Counted from the first letter of the stretch, positions 36,083 through 48,206 are shown. The stretch: DNA of 64,000 nt from an uncultured Paraburkholderia sp. (GCA_940746715.1 CALNWN010000015.1:1-64000), one strand, 5' to 3'. Notes: generated by a model not told the origin, from the letters alone. Numbers and translations: made by a program.

Positions 36083-37029
36083 GCCGCTCGCGCCCGCGCT
36101 CGATCTGCTGGCGCAGGCGCCAGGCTCGCGCCGCATGGGCATGCCGCGCATCGTCGGCGCGCTGGCGCGCGACATCACGGCCGGCCTGCGGTTTTCGGCT
36201 GCGTTGCAGCGGCATCCGGCGCAGTTCAATGCGCTGTACTGCCAGCTCGTCGAGGTCGGCGAGGCGGCGGGCGCCCTCGCCGCAGTTCTCGCCCGAATCG
36301 CCGATGACCGCGAGCGCGCCGCCGCCCAGCGTTCGAAAGTGCGCGCGGCGTTAACCTATCCGCTCGCGATTTTGCTGCTGGCTCTCGCGATTACCGCCGC
36401 GTTGCTGGTGTGGGTCGTACCGACTTTCAAACAGATCTTCGACGGCTTCGGCGCGCGCCTGCCCGCGCCCACGCAGTTCGTCCTCGCGCTGTCGTCCGGC
36501 GTGGCCCGATGGAGCGTTCCGGCCATTGCGGTCATCGTCGCGACCAGCTCGATAGTGACGTTTCTCCTGCGACGCTCCGAAGCGGCGCGCATCCGCTTCG
36601 CCCGCCTATCGCTGAAAATACCGGTCGCCGGAACGCTGCTCGCCACCCTGTGCGCCGCGCGCTGGAGCCGCGCGCCGCTCGCCGATGCCTTCGACTCGCT
36701 GACTCACGCCACCGGCAATGCGTTTTGACCGTGCCACCGTCGACATCGCGGCCCGGCTGCGCCGCGGAGAACGGCTCGCCGCGGCTATGCGCGCGGCGCG
36801 CTGCTTTCCGCCCGAGGTGGTGCAGCCGATCGCGGTTGCCGAGGAGTCCGGAGCAATCGACTCGATGCTGCTCGACGTGGCCTCATTGGCCGATCGTCAG
36901 GTCGACGAAAAGATCGGCGCGCTGGCGAGCCTCTGTGAACCGCTCGTCATCATTGTGTTGGGAGCGCTCGTCGGCGGTCTCGTCGTCGCCATGTATCTTC
37001 CCATTATTCAACTCGGCAACGTGGTGTAG
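36075..37029 (+). pseudogene. pilC: Type IV pilus platform protein PilC, 5' deleted and frameshifted
   Basis: Inner-membrane platform of the pilus machine. The N-terminus is missing; the sequence begins AGLPLAPALDLLAQAPGS and shows the first T2SSF domain and membrane helix (LTYPLAILLLALAITAALLVWVVP). In the second domain about ten residues seem to be lost in frame between AARWSR and PLADAFDSLTHATGN, compared with the usual pattern. A frameshift at 36719-36726 separates this from FDRATVDIAARLRRGERLAAAMRAA and the last helix (LVIIVLGALVGGLVVAMYLPIIQL), which ends at 37029. Non-functional as sequenced. Confidence 0.85.
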
Positions 37030-37056
37030 CATCGCAGCCGAATTCATCGTTTATCC

Positions 37057-38001
37057 ATGCAGGCAGCTCATTCACTCGTGCCAGACACTTCATCTAGCCT
37101 GCTTTCGGGCGCATTTTCGAACCTGCTTCCGGCGCATTTCGCAGCCGGTCCCGGCGAGGCATTCGGCAGCCTGCCCGCCGGTTTGCAGTTCACCTTTGCA
37201 ATCGTGTTCGGGCTCGTAATCGGCAGCTTCCTGAACGTGGTCGTCCATAGGCTGCCAATCATGCTCGAACGCGCATGGCGTCTGGAAGTCAGCGAGGCGA
37301 CCGACGAACCTCTCGAAGAAGACGGCCTGCCCATGCGCTACAACCTGTGGGTGCCGCGCAGCGCCTGTCCTCACTGCGGGCACGTGCTGCGCGCGTGGGA
37401 GAACGTGCCGGTGCTGAGCTACCTGCTGCTGCGCGGGCGCTGCTCCGCATGCAAAGCGCACGTGAGCCTGCGTTACCCGGTGGTCGAGGTCGCGAGTGCG
37501 GCGCTCGCGGCGGCCGCGCTCGCGCTCTTTGGCCCGACACTCGCCGCGCTTGCCGCGTTCGGGCTGTGCGCGGCATTGTTGGCGATGAGCATCATCGACA
37601 TGGACACACATCTGCTTCCCGACTCCATGACGCTGCCGCTCTTGTGGGCCGGCATCATCGTCAACTTCAACAGTGTCTTCGCGAGCCTGCACGACGCGGT
37701 GCTCGGCGCTATCTTCGGCTATCTGGTGCTATGGGCCGTGCATTGGCTGGTGCGAGGTATCGACGGAATGGGTTACGGCGACTTCAAGCTGCTGGCCGCG
37801 CTGGGCGCGTGGCTTGGCTGGGCGGCGCTGCCGCAAATCGTGCTGGTCGCCGCCGTGGCAGGCGCAGTCGTCGGGCTCGCGGCAACCTGGCGCGGCCGGA
37901 TGCGCTTTGAAGAACCGCTGCCCTTCGGGCCGTTTCTGGCAGCGGGCGGCGCCCTCACCCTGTTTCTCGGCACCCCCCTCTACCTGGCTCTCGGAGGCTG
38001 A
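37057..38001 (+). CDS. pilD: Prepilin peptidase / N-methyltransferase
   Basis: 314 aa polytopic inner-membrane aspartyl protease that cleaves and methylates type IV pilins and type II secretion pseudopilins. The cytoplasmic loop has the tetracysteine zinc site (Cys104, Cys107, Cys129, Cys132), the methylase region YNLWVPRSACPHCGH and the catalytic aspartates in IDMDTHLLPD (181/183) and GYGDFK (242). It is intact although pilB and pilC just upstream are broken, possibly because it also serves another secretion system elsewhere. coaE follows after 3 bp. Confidence 0.95.
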   Translation: MQAAHSLVPDTSSSLLSGAFSNLLPAHFAAGPGEAFGSLPAGLQFTFAIVFGLVIGSFLNVVVHRLPIMLERAWRLEVSEATDEPLEEDGLPMRYNLWVPRSACPHCGHVLRAWENVPVLSYLLLRGRCSACKAHVSLRYPVVEVASAALAAAALALFGPTLAALAAFGLCAALLAMSIIDMDTHLLPDSMTLPLLWAGIIVNFNSVFASLHDAVLGAIFGYLVLWAVHWLVRGIDGMGYGDFKLLAALGAWLGWAALPQIVLVAAVAGAVVGLAATWRGRMRFEEPLPFGPFLAAGGALTLFLGTPLYLALGG

Positions 38002-38004
38002 AGC

Positions 38005-38607
38005 ATGTTCGTTGTGGGACTGACCGGCGGCATCGGCAGCGGCAAATCGACAGTGGCGGACCTGTTCGCGGCGCATGGCGTGCCGATCGTCGACACAGAC
38101 CTGATCGCGCATCGCATTACCGCGCCGCAAGGAATGGCGATGCCGCAGATCGCCGCCGAATTCGGCCATGCATTCGTCGCCGCCGACGGCTCGCTCGACC
38201 GCGCCCGCATGCGCACCCTCGTCTTCAGCGACGACGCCGCGCGCAAGCGCCTCGAAAACATCACGCATCCGTTGATTCGCGCGGAAACCGAGCGCGAGCA
38301 GCGCAAGGCGAAGGGGCCCTATGTGATCGTCGTGGTGCCGCTGCTCGTCGAGTCGGGCAGTTGGAAAAACCGGGTGAATCGCGTGCTTGCGGTGGATTGC
38401 AGTGTGGAAACGCAAATCTCCCGTGTAATGATCCGCAACGGTTTCAGCCGCGACCAAGTGCTTGCGATCATCGCGCGCCAGGCGACCCGCGAAGCACGCC
38501 TTGCCGCTGCAGACGACGTGATCGTGAACGACAACGCGCCGCTTGCGTCGCTGACGGCGCAGGTCGACGCGCAGCATCGCGCGTACCTGGCGCTCGCAGC
38601 GGCCTGA
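38005..38607 (+). CDS. coaE: Dephospho-CoA kinase
   Basis: Last step of coenzyme A synthesis. 200 aa. The P-loop is GGIGSGKST (residues 8-16), with DTDLIAHRIT for substrate and the lid region RNGFSRDQVLAIIARQATREARL. It starts 3 bp after pilD, so translation is coupled. The order pilBCD-coaE-zapD-yacG is widespread in beta- and gamma-proteobacteria. Essential and intact. Confidence 0.97.
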   Translation: MFVVGLTGGIGSGKSTVADLFAAHGVPIVDTDLIAHRITAPQGMAMPQIAAEFGHAFVAADGSLDRARMRTLVFSDDAARKRLENITHPLIRAETEREQRKAKGPYVIVVVPLLVESGSWKNRVNRVLAVDCSVETQISRVMIRNGFSRDQVLAIIARQATREARLAAADDVIVNDNAPLASLTAQVDAQHRAYLALAAA

Positions 38608-38882
38608 TCGGCGGCATCGGGACACAGTCGGCCACACACTTAAAGCGTGCGGGAAGCGCACTGCGCAGGCCGTTAGACACAAACAGCGCTCGCGGTGCGT
38701 CACCGGTTGGCGCGAATCGTTGACCTTCGGCACTTTCTGCATGCCGAACCGGCTGAAAACCGCCGAAAACACGCGAAAAACTTTGCCAAGGCACGCGCAA
38801 AGCGCGCGCGATTGCTAGGGTAGTCCCACGGCATTAGAATGTCCTGCATTCCCGTCACCGACCACGCCCGAGGCGAGCCCGC

Positions 38883-39638
38883 TTGATCCTTTACGAGTAC
38901 CCCTTCAACGAGCGAATCCGGACGCTATTGCGCCTCGAAGATCTGTTCGAGCGCTTCACGTTCTTCCTGACGCAGGAAGACGCCAGGGAACACCACGTCG
39001 CACTGACCACGCTGTTCGAAATCTCCGAGGTAGCGGGTCGCGCGGATCTCAAGTCGGATCTGATGAAGGAACTCGAGCGGCAGCGGCAAACGCTCGCGCC
39101 GTTTCGGGGCAATCCGGGCATCGAGCAGAACGCGCTCGAAGTAGTGCTCGGCGAAATCGAGCAGACCCTCGCGGGTCTCTCGCAGATGCAAGGCAAGACC
39201 GGCCAGCATCTCGCAGAAAACGAATGGCTTGCCAGCATCCGCAGCCGTGCGATCATTCCGGGCGGCACCTGCAAGTTCGACCTGCCGTCCTATTACGCGT
39301 GGCAGCAGCTTCATCCCGACCAGCGCCGTCAAGACATCGCCAAATGGGTCACGCCGCTGCTTCCGCTGCGCGACGCCGCAACTATCGTGCTGAGGCTCGC
39401 GCGCGAGTCGGGTCAGGCGTCGAAAGTCATGGCCATGGCGGGCAGCTATCAGCAAATGCTGTCGGGCCGCTCCTATCAATTGATGCAGGCACGGGTCGCG
39501 CCCGAATTGCGCGTGATCCCCGAGGCCAGCGCCAACAAGTACATGCTGTGGGTGCGCTTTACGGTGCAGGACGGCGATCTGCGTCCGCGCGCGGTAGATG
39601 TCGACGTGCCCTTTCAGCTCACGCTCTGCAGTCTGTAG
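38883..39638 (+). CDS. zapD: Cell division protein ZapD
   Basis: 251 aa. Cross-links FtsZ filaments at the division ring. It starts with TTG 38883 (ILYEYPFNERIRTLLRLEDLFERF), the conserved DUF1342 N-terminus. QEDAREHHVALTTLFE and the C-terminal VPFQLTLCSL are family hallmarks. The 275-bp gap before it (38608-38882) holds nothing recognisable apart from its own promoter region. It acts with FtsZ, encoded at 48440. Confidence 0.94.
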   Translation: MILYEYPFNERIRTLLRLEDLFERFTFFLTQEDAREHHVALTTLFEISEVAGRADLKSDLMKELERQRQTLAPFRGNPGIEQNALEVVLGEIEQTLAGLSQMQGKTGQHLAENEWLASIRSRAIIPGGTCKFDLPSYYAWQQLHPDQRRQDIAKWVTPLLPLRDAATIVLRLARESGQASKVMAMAGSYQQMLSGRSYQLMQARVAPELRVIPEASANKYMLWVRFTVQDGDLRPRAVDVDVPFQLTLCSL

Positions 39639-39766
39639 GTCAGGCTCGTCCCGACTGTCAGACAGATTCGAACAGATCTGGCGGCTTTGCTCAGCCGCGC
39701 CTTTGAAGCGGCGAGAAATGGCCTTATATTCGTTACCTGTTCCATCTGCAATGACTGCCTGACCGT

Positions 39767-39964
39767 ATGCCAACCGTCGTCAAATGCCCCACCTGCGGAA
39801 AGGACGTCCGCTGGACACCTGAAAACCGGTGCCGCCCGTTCTGTTCCGAACGCTGCAAACAGATCGATCTCGGCGCCTGGGCCGCCGAGAAATACAAGAT
39901 CGGCGGGACGGATCAGGACTCGCCGTCGGACGAGACGCCTGGCGGGAATTACAACCCGCACTGA
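39767..39964 (+). CDS. yacG: DNA gyrase inhibitor YacG
   Basis: 65 aa zinc-ribbon protein that binds GyrB and blocks DNA binding by gyrase. The four ligands Cys7, Cys10, Cys26 and Cys30 have the family spacing (VKCPTCGKDVRW, then RPFCSERCKQIDLGAW). The acidic Gly/Asp tail is normal. An inverted repeat ACAACCCGC/GCGGGTTGT (39951-39959 and 39973-39981) spans the stop codon and may act as a weak terminator. Convergent with the Nudix gene. Confidence 0.95.
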   Translation: MPTVVKCPTCGKDVRWTPENRCRPFCSERCKQIDLGAWAAEKYKIGGTDQDSPSDETPGGNYNPH

Positions 39965-40042
39965 TCGACAGCGCGGGTTGTCCCACCTGCGTCGAAGCGC
40001 CTTGGAACAACCGCGCGAAAACGGCGTCGCCCGGCGACTCAC

Positions 40043-40510
40043 TCAGCCGGGGTCAACCGACCTTCCGACGTCCGTGCTCTTTCCCCATGCAGTCTTTTCT
40101 GCCGCGAGCCATTCCAGCACGGGAATGGTAGCCGGCAGCAGCGGCGAAACGTCGGCGGGCAACGCCTGCCAGACGAACGCCTGACCTTCGCGGCCATGCG
40201 GCTCGCCGGTCCACTGCGTCACCTTGCAGAAATAGAGTCGCACATAAGCGTGCGGATAGTCGTGTTCGAGCGTGTGCCACAAGTGGCACGCTTTGACGTC
40301 GATACCGAGTTCCTCGTGCAGCTCCCGCGCGAGCGCCGCCTCGACCGATTCGTCCGCTTCCAGCTTGCCGCCAGGAAACTCCCAGTAGCCCTCGTACGGC
40401 TTACCCGCGGGACGTTGCGCGAGCAGATAGCGGCCATCGGGCTGCACGAGCACGCCGACGGCAACCTCGGTGACCGGCCGGCCCGCCGCGTTCTTCTGAG
40501 CGTCGCTCAT
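40043..40510 (-). CDS. Nudix hydrolase (MutT-like, 8-oxo-dGTP type)
   Basis: 155 aa. The Nudix box GGKLEADESVEAALARELHEE (about 47-67) is followed by LGI. The N-terminal EVAVGVLVQPDGRYLLAQRPAGKPYEGYWEFPGGK is typical of MutT-type enzymes that cleanse oxidised nucleotides. The ATG at 40510 overlaps the stop of the DUF815 gene as ATGA, so the two are coupled. The exact substrate is inferred. Confidence 0.9.
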   Translation of the reverse strand: MSDAQKNAAGRPVTEVAVGVLVQPDGRYLLAQRPAGKPYEGYWEFPGGKLEADESVEAALARELHEELGIDVKACHLWHTLEHDYPHAYVRLYFCKVTQWTGEPHGREGQAFVWQALPADVSPLLPATIPVLEWLAAEKTAWGKSTDVGRSVDPG

Positions 40511-41376
40511 GCCTCGGATTTCCTGCCGGACCAATCGCGCGCGAACTGCCACGCGACACGTCCCGAACGCGACCCGCGCTCCAGCGCCCAGACGAGCGCA
40601 TCGCCGCGCGCAGCCTCGACTTCGGCGTCCGTGCAGCCGAAATGCCGCAACCAATGCGCGATGATCGACAGGTAGTCGTCCTGCTTGAATGGATAAAAGC
40701 TGACCCACAGCCCGAAACGCTCTGACAGCGAGATCTTCTCTTCCACCAGCTCACCGGGATGAATCTCTCCGTCGGACGTGTGCTTGTACGTCTCGTTGTC
40801 GCTCATATACTCGGGCAGCAGATGGCGGCGGTTCGAGGTCGCGTAAATGAGCACGTTGTCCGACTGCGCGGCGACCGAGCCGTCGAGCGCGACTTTGAGC
40901 ACCTTGTAGCCCGACTCGCCGTCTTCGAACGAGAGGTCGTCGCAGAACACCACGAAGCGCTCCGGACGCTGCGCGATCAGCTCGACGATGTCGCCAAGGT
41001 CGTGCAGATCGTCCTTGTCCACTTCGATGAGACGCAGCCCGTCTTTCGCGTAGGCGTTCAGGCAGGCCTTGATCAGCGACGACTTGCCGGTGCCGCGCGC
41101 GCCCGTCAGCAGCACGTTATTCGCCGGCAGCTTGTGCACGAATTGGCGCGTGTTCTGCTCGATCAGCGCTTTTTGGCGGTCGATGTTTTGCAGGTCGTCG
41201 AGCTTGATCTCAGAAATGGCCGGTACTGCCTGCAGATAGCCACGCCCCTGGCGCTTGCGCCAGCGGAAAGCGACCGCCGCCGACCAGTCGATGTCAGGCG
41301 CGGCGGGCGGAAGCATCGCTTCGAGGCGAACGAGCACGGCTTCGGCCCGTGTCAGAAACTGTTCGAGTTTGTCCAT
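40507..41376 (-). CDS. DUF815 AAA-type ATPase
   Basis: 289 aa ATPase of unknown role. The N-terminal helical region (about 1-60) precedes IDRQKALIEQNTRQFV. The Walker A is GARGTGKSS (92-100) and the Walker B RFVVFCDDLSF. Sensor and lid regions include VLIYATSNRRHLLPEYM and SLSERFGLWVSFYPF. The family is found in many proteobacteria between argJ and mutT-type genes, as here; it starts 41 bp after the argJ stop. The intact state suggests function despite lack of a known process. Confidence 0.9.
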   Translation of the reverse strand: MDKLEQFLTRAEAVLVRLEAMLPPAAPDIDWSAAVAFRWRKRQGRGYLQAVPAISEIKLDDLQNIDRQKALIEQNTRQFVHKLPANNVLLTGARGTGKSSLIKACLNAYAKDGLRLIEVDKDDLHDLGDIVELIAQRPERFVVFCDDLSFEDGESGYKVLKVALDGSVAAQSDNVLIYATSNRRHLLPEYMSDNETYKHTSDGEIHPGELVEEKISLSERFGLWVSFYPFKQDDYLSIIAHWLRHFGCTDAEVEAARGDALVWALERGSRSGRVAWQFARDWSGRKSEA

Positions 41377-41417
41377 GACAATGATGAGCGGCCTGGAAGG
41401 CCGCGTGATGAACCGGG

Positions 41418-42659
41418 TTACGAGCGGTAGTCGGCGTTGATGCTCACGTAGTCGTGCGACAGATCGCAAGTCCAGATGGTGGCTTGCGCATTGCCGCGGC
41501 CCAGCACGACGCGAATGCCGATCTCGCTCTTCTTCATGACGCGCTGGCCGTCTTCTTCGCGGTACGCCGGGTTGCGGCCGCCGGCCGTTGCGACCAGCAC
41601 GTCGTCCAGATACAGATCGATCTTGCCGACGTCGAGATCGTCGATGCCGGCATAGCCGATGGCCGCCAGAATGCGGCCGAGGTTCGGGTCCGATGCATAG
41701 AAAGCCGTCTTCACGAGCGGCGAGTGGCCGATCGCATACGCGATCTGGCGGCATTCGCCGACGCTCGAACCGCCTTCCACATGAACCGTCATGAATTTGG
41801 TCGCGCCTTCGCCGTCGCGCACGATCAGTTGCGCGAGCGTCTGCGCGACTTCGGTCACCGCGTCGCGCAACGCCGCATAAGCGGGCGAGTCGGTGGACGT
41901 GATCGCCGGGAGGCTCGATTTGCCCGACGCGATCAGGATGAACGAATCGTTGGTCGACGTATCGCCATCGATAGTAATGCAGTTGAACGAACGATCCGCC
42001 ACGTGTTTGACGAGCGCGTCCAGCACCGGCTGGGCAACGGCTGCGTCGAACGCGAGGAAGCCGAGCATGGTCGCCATGTTCGGCTTGATCATGCCGGCGC
42101 CCTTGCTGATGCCCGTGAGCGTGACCGTGTGCCCCTCGATCGCGACCTGACGCGAGGCCGCTTTCGGCAGCGTGTCGGTGGTCATGATCGCCTGCGCGGC
42201 GTCGTACCAGTTGGCTTCCTTGCGGTTCGCGAGCGCGGCCGGCAAGCCGGCTTTCAGGCGGTCGACCGGCAGCGGCTCGAGAATCACGCCCGTCGAAAAC
42301 GGCAGCACCTGCTCCGGCGCAATATCCACGAGGCGCGCGAGTTCCGCGCAGGTTTCCCGCGCATGCGCGAGGCCCGGCTCGCCCGTGCCCGCGTTTGCAT
42401 TCCCGGTGTTGATCACCAACGCGCGAATCGGCTTGCCGCCGGCGCGCACGCGCTCCAGATTTTCGCGGCAGACGGTGACCGGCGCCGCGCAGAAACGGTT
42501 CTGCGTGAAGACGCCGCCGACCGTTGCGCCATCGTCGACGGAAATGACGAGCACGTCCTTGCGGTTCGGCTTGCGAATATTCGCCTCCGCCCAACCGAGC
42601 GTGACGCCGGCGACGGGATGCAGTTGAGCGGGATCAATCGAGGGGAAATTGACAGCCAT
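41418..42659 (-). CDS. argJ: Glutamate N-acetyltransferase (ArgJ, self-processing)
   Basis: Recycles the acetyl group in arginine synthesis. 413 aa from MAVNFPSIDPAQLHPVAGV. The precursor cuts itself before Thr197 in KPNMATMLG to give alpha and beta chains; Thr197 is then the nucleophile. KGAGMIKPN just before it is conserved. Whether it is mono- or bifunctional (also N-acetylglutamate synthase) cannot be told from sequence alone. Preceded by a terminator that ends secA transcription. Confidence 0.96.
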   Translation of the reverse strand: MAVNFPSIDPAQLHPVAGVTLGWAEANIRKPNRKDVLVISVDDGATVGGVFTQNRFCAAPVTVCRENLERVRAGGKPIRALVINTGNANAGTGEPGLAHARETCAELARLVDIAPEQVLPFSTGVILEPLPVDRLKAGLPAALANRKEANWYDAAQAIMTTDTLPKAASRQVAIEGHTVTLTGISKGAGMIKPNMATMLGFLAFDAAVAQPVLDALVKHVADRSFNCITIDGDTSTNDSFILIASGKSSLPAITSTDSPAYAALRDAVTEVAQTLAQLIVRDGEGATKFMTVHVEGGSSVGECRQIAYAIGHSPLVKTAFYASDPNLGRILAAIGYAGIDDLDVGKIDLYLDDVLVATAGGRNPAYREEDGQRVMKKSEIGIRVVLGRGNAQATIWTCDLSHDYVSINADYRS

Positions 42660-42673
42660 GGTCGCGACCTGTC

Positions 42674-42700
42674 GAAGAAAATGCCGGCGGGCGCCGGCAT
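42674..42700 (-). terminator. Rho-independent terminator between secA and argJ
   Basis: On minus: ATGCCGGC-GCCC-GCCGGCAT (perfect 8-bp stem) followed by TTTCTT. It lies about 125 bp past the secA stop and 15 bp upstream of the argJ start codon. A second GC-only hairpin CGGCGCGC/GCGCGCCG lies nearer to secA (42794-42815) but has no T-run. Confidence 0.75.
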
Positions 42701-42824
42701 GGAGGAAAACGGAACTGGTGGCTCGGGGAAGATGCCGCACCACCGCGCAATCAACAACACCACACGGTGCAAAAGAGACGCTGTAAATCGACGCGGCGCG
42801 CCTCAGAGCGCGCCGCCTTCCGCA

Positions 42825-45635
<2,811 letters not shown>

Positions 45636-45923
45636 CGGATCGGTGTCTGCGTCGCGGCTTCGGCTGGTCGCGGCGTGCGGTTCATGCACGCGCGCTCCGG
45701 GGTCGGAATGGCCTCGGCGGCTTAGTCCAAGAGTGAATTCGAATCGGGCATTTTAGCACGCGCCCCCGCCCGCGCTGATGTCAGCCGTGCGAGCCCGGCA
45801 AGGCAGCAAACCCCGCCCCGCCGCGCTTCGCGGCTGCCGACGCGGCCGGCTCGCGGTGCATGCCGCGCGGTACAATTGCGGCATGTTCGCGCGTGGGGCG
45901 CGCACACGCCGTCACAGTCAAAC

Positions 45924-46406
45924 ATGAGCCATTTTCCCTCGTTTTCAAGGCCGCCCAAACAGTTCCAAGCGCGCCGCCCGCAGCCGGTCGCCGAAGTGCT
46001 CAATCGCACCGACGCGTACGCCGCGCTGCGCGCGGGCGTCGAGCAGATTGCGGCGTTGGAAAAAGACCTGCGCGATCTGCTGCCAGACTATCTGGCGGCG
46101 AGCGTGGAACCCGGCTTTATCAAAGAAGGCGTGCTGTCGCTTTTTGCCGCGTACAACGCGCTCGCGGCGCGCCTGCGGCACCTCGAGCCGCGGCTCCTGG
46201 CGGATTTGCAGCAGCGCGGCTGGCCGGTCAACGCGCTGCGCATCCGCGTGCGGCTGCAGCCCGCCAAAGAGCCGCCGCCCGTCAAGCAAGCGCGCATGAC
46301 GCCGGTGGGCGCCGACGCGCTGCACGCGCTCAGCGAATCGCTCGCGCCGTCGCCGCTACGGGAGGCGCTGGCGAAGATGGCGGCGCGGCATCGGCGAAAT
46401 CGCTGA
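45924..46406 (+). CDS. DciA-type DUF721 protein (helicase-loading)
   Basis: 160 aa from MSHFPSFSRPPKQF. DUF721 proteins of the DciA type load the replicative helicase DnaB in bacteria without DnaC. The core is RPQPVAEVLNRTDAYAALRAGVEQ through PGFIKEGVLSLFAAYNALAARLRHLEP and NALRIRVRLQP. The position next to secA and lpxC matches the usual genomic setting of dciA. The short length and the basic tail (MAARHRRNR) are typical. Convergent with lpxC through a shared terminator. Confidence 0.85.
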   Translation: MSHFPSFSRPPKQFQARRPQPVAEVLNRTDAYAALRAGVEQIAALEKDLRDLLPDYLAASVEPGFIKEGVLSLFAAYNALAARLRHLEPRLLADLQQRGWPVNALRIRVRLQPAKEPPPVKQARMTPVGADALHALSESLAPSPLREALAKMAARHRRNR

Positions 46407-46408
46407 AC

Positions 46409-46443
46409 AAAAAATAAGCGGCTCAGATGAGCCGCTTATTTTT
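46409..46443. terminator. Bidirectional terminator between the DciA-type gene and lpxC
   Basis: AAAAAATAAGCGGCTC-AGAT-GAGCCGCTTATTTTT, a perfect stem with A and T runs, starting within 5 bp of the DUF721 stop and 46 bp from the lpxC stop. Confidence 0.93.
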
Positions 46444-46489
46444 CGTCCACTCGCTTCGGAAATTTCACCGAAGACGCGATGCCGATTCT

Positions 46490-47407
46490 TTACGCAAAAG
46501 CCGTCTGCGTCTCGTAAGCAAAGCCACGCGGCGCTTTCTGCGTGTCGTCGAACGTGACGATTTCGTACGAATCTTCATGCGCGAGCAACTCGCGCAGCAG
46601 CGCGTTGTTCAGGCCGTGGCCCGACTTGTAGGCGTTGTACGAAGCCAGCAGCGGATGCCCGACCACATACAGGTCGCCGATTGCGTCGAGCATCTTGTGC
46701 TTCACGAACTCGTCGTCGTAACGCAGACCGTCGTTGTTGAGAATGCGGTACTCGTCGAGCACGATCGCGTTGTCCATGCTGCCGCCGCGCGCGAGGCCCA
46801 GTTCGCGCATCATTTCCACTTCGTGCGCGAAGCCGAACGTGCGGGCGCGCGCGATTTCGCGCACGTACGACGTGTTGGCGAAATCGACTTCCAGCGCCTG
46901 GCCGGTTTTATCGACAGCCGGATGGCGGAAATCAATCGTGAATTTGAGCTTGAAACCGAAATACGGATCGAGGCGGGCGAATTTGTCGCCGTCGCGAATC
47001 TCGACGGGCTTCGTGACCTTGATGAACTTCTTCGCCGCGTTCTGTTCTTCAATGCCCGCCGATTGAATCAGAAACACGAACGAGCCGGCGCTGCCGTCCA
47101 TGATCGGAATTTCTTCCGCGGTGACGTCGACATACAGATTGTCGATGCCGAGACCGGCGCAGGCGGACATCAGATGCTCGATGGTCGAGACGCGCGCGCC
47201 GTCTTTCTGCAACACGGAAGCGAGGCGCGTGTCGCCAATCGCCATGGCCGACGCAGGAATGTCCACCGGCGTGGGCAAATCCACGCGCGAAAACACAATG
47301 CCCGTATCCGGCGCTGCGGGGCGGAGCGTCAGGTCGACCTTACGGCCGGAATGCAAGCCGATGCCGACCGTCTTGACGATTGATTTGAGGGTGCGCTGCT
47401 TCAACAT
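46490..47407 (-). CDS. lpxC: UDP-3-O-acyl-GlcNAc deacetylase
   Basis: First committed step of lipid A synthesis; zinc hydrolase. 305 aa from MLKQRTLKSIVKTVGIGLHSG. Zinc ligands are His78 (STIEHLMSA), His237 and Asp241 (KHKMLDAIGDLY). The catalytic His264 lies in KSGHGLNN. It lies at the distal end of the dcw cluster as in E. coli, but a broken peroxiredoxin gene separates it from ftsZ. A candidate -10 (TATAAT on minus, 47464-47469) lies about 57 bp upstream without a clear -35. The 47408-47701 gap shows no gene. Confidence 0.98.
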   Translation of the reverse strand: MLKQRTLKSIVKTVGIGLHSGRKVDLTLRPAAPDTGIVFSRVDLPTPVDIPASAMAIGDTRLASVLQKDGARVSTIEHLMSACAGLGIDNLYVDVTAEEIPIMDGSAGSFVFLIQSAGIEEQNAAKKFIKVTKPVEIRDGDKFARLDPYFGFKLKFTIDFRHPAVDKTGQALEVDFANTSYVREIARARTFGFAHEVEMMRELGLARGGSMDNAIVLDEYRILNNDGLRYDDEFVKHKMLDAIGDLYVVGHPLLASYNAYKSGHGLNNALLRELLAHEDSYEIVTFDDTQKAPRGFAYETQTAFA

Positions 47408-47701
47408 GGTGATCTTTTGTTCGATTGAAAATCCAAATCGGGACTTTTTATTCCATAGCACGAATTATACTCCATAACCCTAAGAAGCGTCTTCGCGCGA
47501 AAAGTATCAATCTGTTTCGCTGCATTACCCGCATTTTCCAACGGGCGCCCGTGGGGGAAAGCGTGACGGGCCGGCGTCCGGAACGGAGGCGTTTCCGGTC
47601 GTCGGCCCGCGTAACGGCCTGTCACAAAGCGTCATGCTCGCCGTTGCCATTGCGCCACGCGGCGGACCGCGTGCCGGGCGAAGGCGCCGACGCTTCCATA
47701 A

Positions 47702-48206
47702 CTAGCTCAACGTTGCGAGGATACTTCCTGCATCGCTTACTTCGAATTTGCCGGCAGCCTCGACGTTCAACGTCTTGACCACGCCGTCGTCGACAACCAT
47801 CGCGTAGCGCTGGGAATGGATCCCCATGCCGCGCGCCGACAAATCCTGCTCGAGACCGAGCGCTCGTGTGAAAGCCGCACTGCCGTCCCCGCCATCATGC
47901 GCACCTTGCCCGAGGCGTGCAGATCGCGTCCCCACGCGCCCATCACGAACGCGTCGTCACGGACACACACCAGATTTCGTCGACGCCGGCCGCGCGCAAC
48001 TGCTCGGCGCGTTCGACATAACCCGGCACGTGTTTGGCCGAACAGGTGGGCGTGAAGGCGCCGTGCAATCCGAAGATCACCACGCGCTTACCCGCCGTCT
48101 GCTCGCGCACGTCGAAGCTGTTAGGTCCGATCGTGCAGCCCGCCCGCTCGTCTTCGACATACTCGAAGAGCGTTGCGTCGGGCAGCTTGTCACCAGCCTG
48201 AATCAT
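47702..48206 (-). pseudogene. Peroxiredoxin (Prx5-like, AhpC/TSA), two frameshifts
   Basis: The intact protein, about 168 aa, would be a thiol peroxidase of the Prx5 type. From ATG 48206 it reads MIQAGDKLPDATLFEYV to the peroxidatic site GLHGAFTPTCSAKHVPGYVE. At 47957-47959 one base is missing (VSV-NDAFVMGAWG), and at 47887-47890 two extra G's shift it again before DGSAAFTRALGLEQDLSARGMGIHSQRYAMVVDDGVV. The remaining protein sequence is well conserved in the right frames, so inactivation is recent if real. It sits between lpxC and ftsZ; this peroxiredoxin position is common in Burkholderia. tpx at 12677 is intact. Confidence 0.85.
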
